5,291 nucleotides of DNA, from positions 1 to 5,291 of the forward strand of contig DAIELO010000093.1 of NCBI GenBank assembly GCA_027341705.1. Reading direction: 5' to 3'. This document shows, in pieces, positions 1 through 5,291 of the stretch. This DNA is from Caryophanales bacterium. GTDB lineage: Bacteria > Bacillota > Bacilli > Alicyclobacillales > SLC66. Numbering within the stretch: position 1 is the first letter of the stretch; each line of letters opens with the position of its first letter. The notes beneath the pieces were generated by a model. It had not been told where the DNA came from, searched no databases, and saw nothing but the letters and a program-made list of their open reading frames with translations. A program made the position numbers and the translations under genes.

Positions 1-106
1 ATACGGTCAATCTGCCAAAACCCTCAAAAATCGCGTTGTAGTGACAATTTTGAACATTCGTATCGTTCAAATACAATAACTTGCGCAAAAAAGTGTCGAA
101 CTCGGG
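1..106 (+). mobile_element. Right end of an IS1634/IS4-type element, copy 1 (cut by window edge)
   Basis: The first 41 bases encode the last codons of a transposase, ending NLPKPSKIAL and a TAG stop at 39-41. About 65 bases of non-coding IS end follow. The same sequence recurs at 761-866 behind a recognisable transposase, which identifies this piece. The shared sequence stops after CTCGGG at 106, where the two copies diverge, so 106 is the best estimate of the element's right tip. A 7-bp inverted repeat (TTTGAAC at 49-55, GTTCAAA at 65-71) sits just after the stop and could fold as a short hairpin. The rest of this copy lies outside the window, so whether it is intact is unknown. Confidence 0.8.
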
Positions 107-153
107 TTGGCTGTATCCCAAACCAATCAGCACGCCACGCCCTGAACATACAG

Positions 154-270
154 TTACACCCAACTATTTCCCTTCTGGTTCCCTTCTGGTCTCTCAGTAT
201 AGGCGCCGACAAACGGTCCAATGGCACACAGAAAAAGAGTCCAGATAGGGAAAACAATGGTAAACAGCAT
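154..270 (-). CDS. Possible 38-residue membrane peptide or gene scrap
   Basis: On the minus strand a short frame begins MLFTIVFPIW and ends GNSWV. Residues 1-24 are almost entirely hydrophobic or aromatic, enough for one membrane-spanning helix. They are followed by a polar tail rich in E, R, Q, K and N. An in-frame ATG at 297 would make it 47 residues. Neither start has a good ribosome binding site. The frame stays open upstream into the IS fragment, but that part is antisense to the transposase and is surely a shadow. It could be a genuine small membrane protein, the tail of a gene cut by the IS, or chance. I do not recognise the family. Confidence 0.2.
   Translation of the reverse strand: MLFTIVFPIWTLFLCAIGPFVGAYTERPEGNQKGNSWV
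170..190. repeat. 11-bp tandem repeat, two copies
   Basis: CCCTTCTGGTT at 170-180 is followed directly by CCCTTCTGGT at 181-190. It is too short to be a CRISPR or an iteron array. It could be a slippage product or, less likely, a small target-site scar. Confidence 0.6.
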
Positions 271-348
271 GGTTTCCGCTCGCAGGATTACCCCCATATC
301 GCGATTTGTGCCAACTGACCGCCAAACTCCGTACCTGTTGCCGCCTCG

Positions 349-801
349 ATGGATGAGTGGTTGAAAGATGACCATCTGGCCCTCAAGCGAGCCCGAATGC
401 TCGATGGGAAGTTGTTGCTGGTGACCAACATGCCTGACCATACCCCCGAAGAGATTGTGAGCCGATACAAATCGTTGGCGGATATCGAGCGCGGATTCCG
501 GGTGTTGAAGAGCGAGATCGAAATCGATCCCATGTTCCATCGCCTGCCCAACCGTATCCGCGCTCACGCCATGATCTGCTTCCTCGCCCTGGTATTGTTC
601 CGCGTCCTTCGGATGCGCCTCAAGGCCAAGAATAGCCCCTATTCCCCAAACCGGATGCTGGAAGTGGTGCGCGGTATCCAACATCACCAGGTCACACTCC
701 ATCGCAAACAATCAGCCAAGGGGCTCACCACCCTGACCCCTGAACAAAAGGATTTATTCGATACGGTCAATCTGCCAAAACCCTCAAAAATCGCGTTGTA
801 G
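349..801 (+). pseudogene. IS1634-type transposase, C-terminal fragment
   Basis: This 150-residue frame covers the end of a DDE transposase whose full-length relatives are usually several times longer. The block RYKSLADIERGFRVLK carries the IS4-group pattern in which a tyrosine (Y40) precedes the catalytic glutamate (E47), followed six residues later by lysine (K54). The next block, HRLPNRIRAHAMICFLAL, is typical of IS1634-type enzymes. The preceding DGKLLLVTN strand is also family-like. The two catalytic aspartates would lie upstream and are absent. The ATG at 349 is only the first available methionine; an in-frame stop lies at 316-318, so the frame was truncated rather than started here. It is transcribed towards the RHH-methyltransferase genes but is almost certainly non-functional. 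Confidence 0.85.
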
Positions 802-866
802 TGACAATTTTGAACATTCGTATCGTTCAAATACAATAAGTTGCGCAAAAAAGTGTCGAACTCGGG
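761..866 (+). repeat. Second copy of the 106-bp direct repeat (IS right end)
   Basis: This stretch is identical to 1-106 apart from one base, in the same orientation, 760 bp downstream. It contains the last 13 transposase codons, the TAG stop at 799-801, the 7-bp inverted repeat and the IS tip ending in CTCGGG. Direct repeats this close and this similar could recombine and delete the 760 bp between them. Confidence 0.95.
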
Positions 867-1034
867 GGTTCTCGGCCTAATCCGACAGACATTGATTGCC
901 AGCTAAGCCAACAACGGCTTACGACCCATTGGAGTCGTTCATAATTTGAATTTTTGTTGGAGGCCAATCTCAATTCGTACAAATAATTATCGCTATTGCG
1001 AGCACTCTGCCAGCAAATTTCACGATCATTGAGT
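867..1034. other. Intergenic region left of the defence block
   Basis: This is sequence between the IS tip and the proposed promoter of the RHH gene. It has no reading frame of note and no RNA gene I can recognise. It turns AT-rich towards its right end. It probably marks the left edge of the acquired restriction-modification block. Confidence 0.5.
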
Positions 1035-1063
1035 TTGATATGTTCGCATGAGAAAATTATACA
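1035..1063 (+). promoter_or_regulatory. Candidate sigma-70 promoter for the RHH-methyltransferase operon
   Basis: TTGATA at 1035-1040 (5 of 6 to the -35 consensus) is separated by 17 bp from TATACA at 1058-1063 (4 of 6 to the -10 consensus). An overlapping CATAAT at 1062-1067 is a better -10 hexamer but sits 21 bp from this -35. Transcription would start around 1070-1075, inside the repeats that follow, leaving a leader of roughly 45-50 nt. Confidence 0.45.
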
Positions 1064-1096
1064 TAATGCATCAATATGGTGTAATATGGTGCATTA
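1064..1096. promoter_or_regulatory. Candidate RHH operator with inverted and direct repeats
   Basis: TAATGCA at 1064-1070 and TGCATTA at 1090-1096 form a perfect 7-bp inverted repeat centred on 1080. Between and overlapping them, AATATGGTG occurs twice in direct orientation (1073-1081 and 1083-1091) with a 10-bp period, one helical turn. RHH repressors typically bind as adjacent dimers to repeated short sites spaced about one turn apart. The site overlaps the expected transcription start, where a bound protein would block RNA polymerase. Assignment to the RHH protein encoded just downstream is inference. Confidence 0.5.
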
Positions 1097-1119
1097 ATTG
1101 ACTGGCATTACAAATCATC

Positions 1120-1341
1120 ATGGCAAATCGAAGAATCCGATCCTACTCAACACCAGCGGAAAATACCGTTCGGACTTCGGTCAGCTTTCCCGAAGACCAG
1201 TACGCTGAGCTTGAACTTATTGCACAACAGCAGCGTGTTTCGCTCGCTTGGGTGGTTCGTGAAGCGGTGCAGTCGTACCTTGTTACACACTGGCCGCTAC
1301 TTGATCAAACCAAAAACACCAACAAGACTAAGGCTCCATGA
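1120..1341 (+). CDS. Ribbon-helix-helix (CopG/Arc-like) DNA-binding protein
   Basis: This 73-residue protein has the layout of a small RHH repressor. A basic N-terminal arm (residues 1-16) leads to a beta strand at about 17-23 (VRTSVSF). Helix A spans about 24-37 (PEDQYAELELIAQQ), a short turn follows, and helix B spans about 41-54 (SLAWVVREAVQSYL). A polar, lysine-rich tail ends the protein. RHH proteins dimerise and insert the paired strands into the major groove. The start is fixed by an in-frame stop at 1099-1101, with no other ATG between; there is no clear Shine-Dalgarno sequence. Its stop overlaps the methyltransferase start as ATGA, so the two are co-transcribed and probably translationally coupled. 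The likely role is autorepressor of the operon, comparable in function to the usually helix-turn-helix controller proteins of restriction-modification systems. An antitoxin role is possible, but no toxin gene is adjacent. Confidence 0.8.
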   Translation: MANRRIRSYSTPAENTVRTSVSFPEDQYAELELIAQQQRVSLAWVVREAVQSYLVTHWPLLDQTKNTNKTKAP

Positions 1342-2993
1342 ACTTCATCGAAAACGAAACTGCACAGAAGCTCCGTGGCGGCTACTACACGCCACTTGAC
1401 CTTGCTGTTTTCCTTGCCCGATGGGTGAAAGAAATCAGCCCAACACGCATCCTAGAGCCAAGTTGCGGAGATGGCATATTTTTTGACGCACTTGCCAAGA
1501 TTAAGGGATTCCATAAAGCAGATATTGTTGGCTTCGAGCTTGAGCCAGATGAAGCGGCTAAGGCGCAGACCCGCGCCAAAGCGCTTGGTTTGAAGGCTGC
1601 AAAGGTACATACCGAAGACTTCCTTCAATGGGCGATCAACCGCATGGCTGATGATGGCAGCGCCAAATTTGATGCCATTGTTGGCAACCCCCCCTTTGTT
1701 CGATACCAGTACCTTCCAGAACCATTTCAAAATTGTGCTGAGCAAATTTTCAAGGAACTAAATCTTCCGTTCACGAAGCATACTAATGCATGGGTGTCGT
1801 TCATTCTTGCGTCAATGTCACTCTTACGTCCCGGTGGGCGTCTGGCAATGGTAGTGCCAGCCGAGATTATTCACGTTACGCATGCACAATCATTACGCAT
1901 CTACCTTGGGCAGGAATGTCGTCGTTTGGTCATCATTGACCCCGAGGAGCTTTGGTTCAGTGACACACTGCAAGGCGCAGTGATCTTGCTCGCTGAAAAG
2001 AAGCATTGCAAGACTGACAAAGCTGAAGGGCTTGGCATGTATCCAGTTAAGGGACGTGAATTCCTTCAACTTGATCCCTCATCTGTTTTTAATGCGCCAC
2101 AGTCGATCAATGGCAAAACCGTAGCTGGTAAATGGACACGCGCTTTACTCAATCTGGAAACGCGGTCACTTTTCGATGAGCTGGCAACACACGATGCCGT
2201 ACATCGATTCGAGGATATTGCCCAAGTGGATGTTGGCATTGTCACGGGCGCGAACAAATTCTTCTTAGTTACTGATGATGTGGTGAAGAAATATGAACTC
2301 ACCAAGTGGGCGCATCCAATGTTTGGGCGCAGTGAACACTGCCCTGGAATAATTTATGACGAACACCAGCATGCCGCAAATGCAGAGAATGGAAAGCCTA
2401 CGAATTTTCTTTTGTTTCGCGAAGATGTGGCTAAATTCAGCCCTGCCGCCAAGGCATATATTAAGCTAGGTGAAGACCAGAGTCTCCATACCCGCTACAA
2501 GTGCAGTGTGCGCTCCCCTTGGTACACTGTGCCATCCATCTACACGACAGAAATCGGGATGCTAAAGCGCTCACACAATACACCACGTCTAATTCTTAAT
2601 CGCATCGGCGCATATACGACGGATACTGCTTACCGTATCCGCACCAAAAATGTCGTGAGCGAGAAGCTTGTGGGCTGTTTTATCAACCCGCTAACAGCAC
2701 TGAGTGCGGAATTGGAAGGCCGTCATTATGGTGGAGGGGTGCTTGAGTTAATCCCCTCCGAAATCGAGCGATTATTAATACCCCTCCCTGAAAGTGCAGA
2801 CATTGACCTCATTGATTTAGATAATGGGATTCGCAGCTTCTCAACGCATCAGTTACTCTCGCGCCAAGGCCAAGTCGTGCTTGGAGGCTTGGGTTTGTCG
2901 CGAGCAAAACAGGAGTGTGTATTAGAAGGGTGGCGCAAGTTGCGGGATCGTAGGCACCGCACGACCAGCGAGCCTTTAAGTAAAGCTGATTAG
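1338..2993 (+). CDS. Gamma-type N6-adenine DNA methyltransferase
   Basis: This 551-residue enzyme should transfer a methyl group from S-adenosylmethionine to the N6 amino group of adenine in a specific DNA site. Motifs occur in the gamma order. Motif X is GGYYTP at 14-19. Motif I is ILEPSCGDG at 38-46. The acidic motif II residue is in FELEP near 66-70, and EDF is at 93-95. Motif IV, the catalytic loop, is NPPF at 117-120. The catalytic domain runs to about residue 222. The second half is a target-recognition region containing GIVTGANKFFLV (300-311) and YGGGVLELIPSEIE (464-477), both seen in Eco57I/TaqI-like methyltransferases. Motif X begins only 13 residues in, leaving no room for an N-terminal nuclease, so this is not a type IIG fusion. 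The start overlaps the RHH stop by 4 bp; AAGG at 1330-1333 is a weak, close ribosome site. The convergent PLD nuclease is the probable partner. Confidence 0.88.
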   Translation: MNFIENETAQKLRGGYYTPLDLAVFLARWVKEISPTRILEPSCGDGIFFDALAKIKGFHKADIVGFELEPDEAAKAQTRAKALGLKAAKVHTEDFLQWAINRMADDGSAKFDAIVGNPPFVRYQYLPEPFQNCAEQIFKELNLPFTKHTNAWVSFILASMSLLRPGGRLAMVVPAEIIHVTHAQSLRIYLGQECRRLVIIDPEELWFSDTLQGAVILLAEKKHCKTDKAEGLGMYPVKGREFLQLDPSSVFNAPQSINGKTVAGKWTRALLNLETRSLFDELATHDAVHRFEDIAQVDVGIVTGANKFFLVTDDVVKKYELTKWAHPMFGRSEHCPGIIYDEHQHAANAENGKPTNFLLFREDVAKFSPAAKAYIKLGEDQSLHTRYKCSVRSPWYTVPSIYTTEIGMLKRSHNTPRLILNRIGAYTTDTAYRIRTKNVVSEKLVGCFINPLTALSAELEGRHYGGGVLELIPSEIERLLIPLPESADIDLIDLDNGIRSFSTHQLLSRQGQVVLGGLGLSRAKQECVLEGWRKLRDRRHRTTSEPLSKAD

Positions 2994-3021
2994 TTGTTGG
3001 CTTAAAGCCCACCTTGGCTAA

Positions 3022-4221
3022 TTAGGCATCGGTAATGTCGATTAGAAAAGCCGCATTTACCTCCGCTGTTTCATAGAGAGAAAAAACCGCATCAGTTAAA
3101 TTCGCTTCCTGAATAATCGGGTTGAATTCGCGCCCCCATCTCATGATGGTCGTATAGTTACCTTGCTCGGCCTCTCCTGACGGTTTGTGGCTTATCTCGA
3201 AATTGTGAATGCCGTAATCGTTGTCTCGGATGATGATGCGCATGGGAACGAAAGCATGCTCTTGATTGTTGTCCCTATGCCTGCCAGTTTCTGGCTCCCA
3301 ATGATAATTTGCGAAAAGGTTACGAAAATAAGAGGTCTGATTGATTCGGTGGCCGGGCGGATTCTCAAACCTTGCTTGCGTTAAGCGAACCCCTCCAACA
3401 TGAGCAGTGCCTTCACACACCTGCAAAGCGTCCGATTGCGGTAACTTTTTTTTCCACACCAACACACCCACAGGGCGTGGTGCTGCAAGTTGAGGTTCTT
3501 GTTCTACCTGTGCCTCAGGCAATTGTGGATTGGCAGGTTCTTCTTCTCTCAGATGCCGAGGTAGTAGCGGTGGCAAATGAGTCGTGACAGGAGCAAAAGG
3601 GCTGTCAGGTATATCTCCACGATCTTGATTCTGCCTCTGGGTTTGCTCACTTCTACGCTGCCTGGCTTCTGCCTCCGAAGGTAACTCGCCTCGAGCAACC
3701 AAAGTCCGAATTAGCTCAACATCTAACAGTTGAACTGTGGCACCTTGCGGAGCAAGAAATGGAGTTAGCGGCCTAAGCAACCGCTCGTATTCATCCATAT
3801 CGTTCGGTAACTCGAAGTCATAGCGTACAGCGGCTTCATAATTAGTGTAGAACCCGCCATCTGTAAGGTTGTTTGATCCCACAAAAAATGTTGCAGTGGT
3901 CGCAGTTTCAAAAAGATAAACCTTGGGGTGAAATGTTGCACGGGTAATCGTGTTGTGGAATATAAATGTCTCGCAGTCCCATCGCAAAAGTTCATCAAGC
4001 ACATCACGGCTAGTACCACCTAGATCAATACCAAGCGTGAAGCTTAAGATTGTGCCATTTTCAACGTGCCGTAATAATGGCTCACGTAATCGCAAAACGG
4101 TGCGTAAGGCAACGAAAGCCGACACAAAAACGATCCTCGTATAAGACACCTCCGAATCAAGCAATTCGCTGATCTCGCTTCCGAGCTTGCTTTCTGGTTG
4201 TGTGATGGTTGTGATAATCAA
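3022..4221 (-). CDS. PLD-family restriction endonuclease (BfiI/NgoFVII-like)
   Basis: The protein has 399 residues from a TTG start. Residues 1 to about 165 form a phospholipase D-type nuclease domain with one active-site set: H98 and K100 in TFHPKVYLF, N117/N118 in VGSNNLTDGG and E129 in TNYEA. Enzymes of this class, such as BfiI, pair two such motifs in a dimer and cut DNA through a covalent histidine intermediate without metal. Residues about 170-250 are a charged linker rich in proline and glutamine. Residues about 251-399 (WKKKLPQSDA, GGVRLTQARF, INQTSYFRNLF, HNFEISHKPS, YTTIMRWGREF) resemble the C-terminal DNA-binding domain of BfiI/NgoFVII-type enzymes. The size is slightly above the usual for that class. 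The gene converges on the methyltransferase gene with 28 bp between and no strong terminator. It could instead be a solitary PLD nuclease, but the pairing favours restriction. Confidence 0.75.
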   Translation of the reverse strand: MIITTITQPESKLGSEISELLDSEVSYTRIVFVSAFVALRTVLRLREPLLRHVENGTILSFTLGIDLGGTSRDVLDELLRWDCETFIFHNTITRATFHPKVYLFETATTATFFVGSNNLTDGGFYTNYEAAVRYDFELPNDMDEYERLLRPLTPFLAPQGATVQLLDVELIRTLVARGELPSEAEARQRRSEQTQRQNQDRGDIPDSPFAPVTTHLPPLLPRHLREEEPANPQLPEAQVEQEPQLAAPRPVGVLVWKKKLPQSDALQVCEGTAHVGGVRLTQARFENPPGHRINQTSYFRNLFANYHWEPETGRHRDNNQEHAFVPMRIIIRDNDYGIHNFEISHKPSGEAEQGNYTTIMRWGREFNPIIQEANLTDAVFSLYETAEVNAAFLIDITDA

Positions 4222-4228
4222 AATGTGG

Positions 4229-4232
4229 CTCC
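4229..4232 (-). promoter_or_regulatory. Shine-Dalgarno that fixes the TTG start of the PLD nuclease
   Basis: GGAG on the minus strand ends 7 nt before a TTG at 4221-4219. An in-frame stop lies a few codons further upstream, and the first in-frame ATG downstream is at codon 142, past the catalytic H, K and E. The TTG is therefore the only reasonable start apart from the adjacent ATT. Confidence 0.65.
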
Positions 4233-4262
4233 GTTTTCAATTTAATCAGAAGTGAAGCGAGG

Positions 4263-4291
4263 ATTATTTGCGAAATCAATCGGCATGTAAC
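4263..4291 (-). promoter_or_regulatory. Candidate promoter for the PLD nuclease
   Basis: On the minus strand GTTACA (4291-4286, 4 of 6 to TTGACA) is followed after 17 bp by AATAAT (4268-4263, 5 of 6 to TATAAT). Transcription would start near 4256, giving a leader of about 35 nt that includes the GGAG site. The RHH operator repeats seen at 1064-1096 are not visible here. An equally weak alternative -10 (TAGAAT) lies upstream without a good -35. Confidence 0.35.
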
Positions 4292-4374
4292 TTACGTTGT
4301 CTATTCTAGCCAGTAATAAGTCTGAGGGCGAGCCGCGAGCACGCCACTATAGTCTGATTCAACAGCTCCATTAG

Positions 4375-4520
4375 CAGGCTGCTGAAAAACGCTGATTTAT
4401 TTTCCCTTACCCACTCCGGCGGGTAAATTTTTCAGCAAAATCTTAGTTTTTCATCCGGCAACATGCCGACCTTTCAGGGAAATTCCCGTTTTTCCGCCTT
4501 TTGGACGGATTTCTGGCGTA
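4375..4520. repeat. IS5-type terminal region with nested inverted repeats
   Basis: GCTGAAAAA at 4381-4389 is the perfect inverse of TTTTTCAGC at 4428-4436. Inside this pair, TTACCC (4407-4412) pairs with GGGTAA (4421-4426) around an 8-nt loop. A further 11-bp palindrome, GGGAA-A-TTCCC, lies at 4477-4487. No gene is seen here. Such repeats may serve as subterminal transposase binding sites, or may form hairpins that stop transcription; neither role can be assigned from sequence alone. Confidence 0.6.
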
Positions 4521-5291
4521 CTACGCCAATAATCGTCGCATTCTGACCAGGTTGTAAGCCGCTGCCGTGAACAGAAATAGCTGGTTCACCAGTTTCTTGC
4601 CGCGATGCCGCAATTTGCGCATCAAGCCAATGTCTTTCATCCAGCCAAAGCACTCTTCGATCTGCTTGCGTTTCTTGATGCTGATTTCATACCCCTCGTG
4701 GCGGGTGGTGCGACCATCAATCGCCGTATGTTTCTTCTGCGCCACATGAGGCGTCACTTTACGTTTGCGGCAATCCGCCACAAAGGCTTTGGTATCGTAA
4801 TTCTTGTCCGCCGCCAATGTCCTTCGATTTGAACCGGATTCCGCGTCCAGCATCTCCAGCGATACTTCGCGTTCTGCGGTTCCCGTTGCCTGACTGACCC
4901 TCGCCTGCACGATCAGCCCGTTACGATTCTCGGTCAACAGATGCCCCATAAAGCTGAGCTTGGCTTCCTTGCCCTTTGCCTTGCGATACAGACGCGCCTC
5001 GCCATCCGTAGAAGACTGGTGCGTCGCATTACTGAACTGCTCTCCGTGGAAGTCTACTTCCACATTGCGCCCCTGCCCGGCGGGTTCCTGCGTGTCGGAA
5101 TTTGTGCCACCACCGGACGTGTCATCCGTATCCTTACGCTTGAAACTCTTTATCGAGGCGGCCGCATCCAGCAAGGTGCCATCGGTCGAAAAATGCTCCT
5201 TCGATAACAGCTCGCCCGCATCGGCTTGCGCCTTGATTTGTTCGAAGAACATCTCGGCCACGTCATGCGTCAGCAACCGGTCACGGTTATG
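4521..5291 (-). CDS. IS5-family transposase (N-terminus beyond window)
   Basis: The frame is open to the window edge, where it reads HNRDRLLTHD, a typical internal part of this transposase, so the true start lies outside. Counting from the TTG at 5276 as residue 1, the DDE catalytic residues are D32 in STDGT, D157 in LAADKNYD and E207 in KQIEECFGWMK. R203 and K214 give the R-(3)-E-(6)-K pattern of the IS4/IS5 group. The blocks DFHGE, RLYRK, GKEAKLSFMGH, ATGTAEREV and IDGRTTRH are characteristic of this IS5 subgroup. The C-terminus RMRRLLA and TAG stop look natural. No frameshift or internal stop is seen, so the visible part may belong to an intact, active element. It belongs to the mobile element, not to the defence block. 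Confidence 0.88.
   Translation of the reverse strand, partial: HNRDRLLTHDVAEMFFEQIKAQADAGELLSKEHFSTDGTLLDAAASIKSFKRKDTDDTSGGGTNSDTQEPAGQGRNVEVDFHGEQFSNATHQSSTDGEARLYRKAKGKEAKLSFMGHLLTENRNGLIVQARVSQATGTAEREVSLEMLDAESGSNRRTLAADKNYDTKAFVADCRKRKVTPHVAQKKHTAIDGRTTRHEGYEISIKKRKQIEECFGWMKDIGLMRKLRHRGKKLVNQLFLFTAAAYNLVRMRRLLA

Larger units (their letters stand above)
107..345. other. Orphan segment between two IS fragments, no convincing gene
   Basis: This stretch separates the right tip of IS copy 1 from the truncation point of IS copy 2. It shows no similarity that I recognise to either IS, no RNA gene and no long reading frame of its own. It holds a short 11-bp tandem repeat and one small minus-strand frame with a hydrophobic stretch, both listed separately. 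It may be a scrap of the ancestral chromosome, or of a gene destroyed by the IS insertions and deletions. Confidence 0.6.
346..866 (+). mobile_element. 5'-truncated IS1634/IS4-type element, copy 2
   Basis: The 3' third of a transposase gene and the complete right end of the element are present. Everything upstream is missing: the left inverted repeat, the start of the gene and the first part of the catalytic domain. The right end matches copy 1 in all but one base (C at 80, G at 840). The left boundary is approximate; transposase-like sequence can be followed back only to about 346-370. The reverse complement of the right tip (CCCGAGTTCGACAC) is not seen elsewhere in the window, so no matching left end is present. 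This fragment cannot transpose by itself. Confidence 0.8.
4375..5291 (-). mobile_element. IS5-family element, right part (continues past window edge)
   Basis: The element contains a transposase gene on the minus strand and a non-coding end of about 145 bp. The tip is placed at 4375 because CAGGCTGCTGAAAAAC resembles the ends of IS5-type elements and is preceded by TTAG (4371-4374). TTAG fits the YTAR-like 4-bp targets duplicated by many IS5 relatives. The other end and the second target copy are off the window, so the exact tip and duplication are inferred. The transposase reads towards the PLD nuclease gene. Confidence 0.7.

Noticed and set aside
170..190. Start of a CRISPR or iteron array
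   Set aside because: There are only two adjacent 11-bp units with no spacers and no further copies.
154..711. 185-residue open frame on the minus strand
   Set aside because: Most of it is antisense to the recognisable transposase fragment at 349-801. Only the last ~40 codons fall outside the IS, and they are listed separately as a low-confidence candidate.
1120..1341. RHH antitoxin of a toxin-antitoxin pair
   Set aside because: The overlapping downstream gene is a full methyltransferase rather than a small toxin, so a regulator of the restriction-modification operon fits better.
2994..3021. Possible bidirectional terminator between the convergent genes (GGCTT-A-AAGCC at 2999-3009; AGCC/GGCT at 3006-3019)
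   Set aside because: The stems are only 4-5 bp, one has a single-base loop, and no run of T follows on either strand, so it does not meet the usual intrinsic terminator pattern.
3187..3587. Plus-strand frames of 65 and 71 residues opposite the nuclease gene
   Set aside because: They are antisense to a well-supported coding region, show no family features and have no independent ribosome sites.
4490..4512. CCGCC-TTTT-GGACGG hairpin-like sequence after the IS5 transposase stop
   Set aside because: The stem is short with a bulge, and the minus-strand transcript is followed by A rather than U residues, so it is not supported as a terminator.
4567..5207. Plus-strand frames of 60 to 88 residues opposite the IS5 transposase
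   Set aside because: They are shadows of the conserved transposase frame; their residues follow from its codons on the other strand.

Overview
The window looks like a bacterial accessory locus, probably proteobacterial. That host guess rests only on the style of the two insertion-sequence transposases and on moderate base composition; no host marker gene is present. A compact block of three genes lies between insertion-sequence (IS) material on both sides.

Left flank (1-866): two fragments of the same IS, of IS1634/IS4-type. Positions 1-106 are the right end of one copy. Positions ~346-866 are the 3' third of a second copy, holding a 5'-truncated transposase. The right ends, 1-106 and 761-866, match at 105 of 106 positions. 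The segment between them (107-345) is orphan sequence with no convincing gene.

Centre (867-4370): a promoter-like region carries a repeat-rich operator candidate. It precedes a 73-residue ribbon-helix-helix (RHH) protein, which overlaps by ATGA a 551-residue gamma-type N6-adenine DNA methyltransferase. Convergent to this, with 28 bp between the genes, is a 399-residue protein with one phospholipase D (PLD) type HxK...N...E nuclease motif and a C-terminal domain resembling the DNA-binding part of BfiI/NgoFVII-type restriction enzymes. The simplest reading is a stand-alone type II-like restriction-modification system. The methyltransferase would protect host DNA, the PLD enzyme would cut unmodified DNA, and the RHH protein would be the likely autoregulator of its operon with the methyltransferase.

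Right flank (~4375-5291): the right end and most of the transposase gene of an IS5-family element, running off the window edge. Both flanking transposase genes point towards the central block. The island is therefore IS-bracketed, which fits a horizontally acquired defence cassette.
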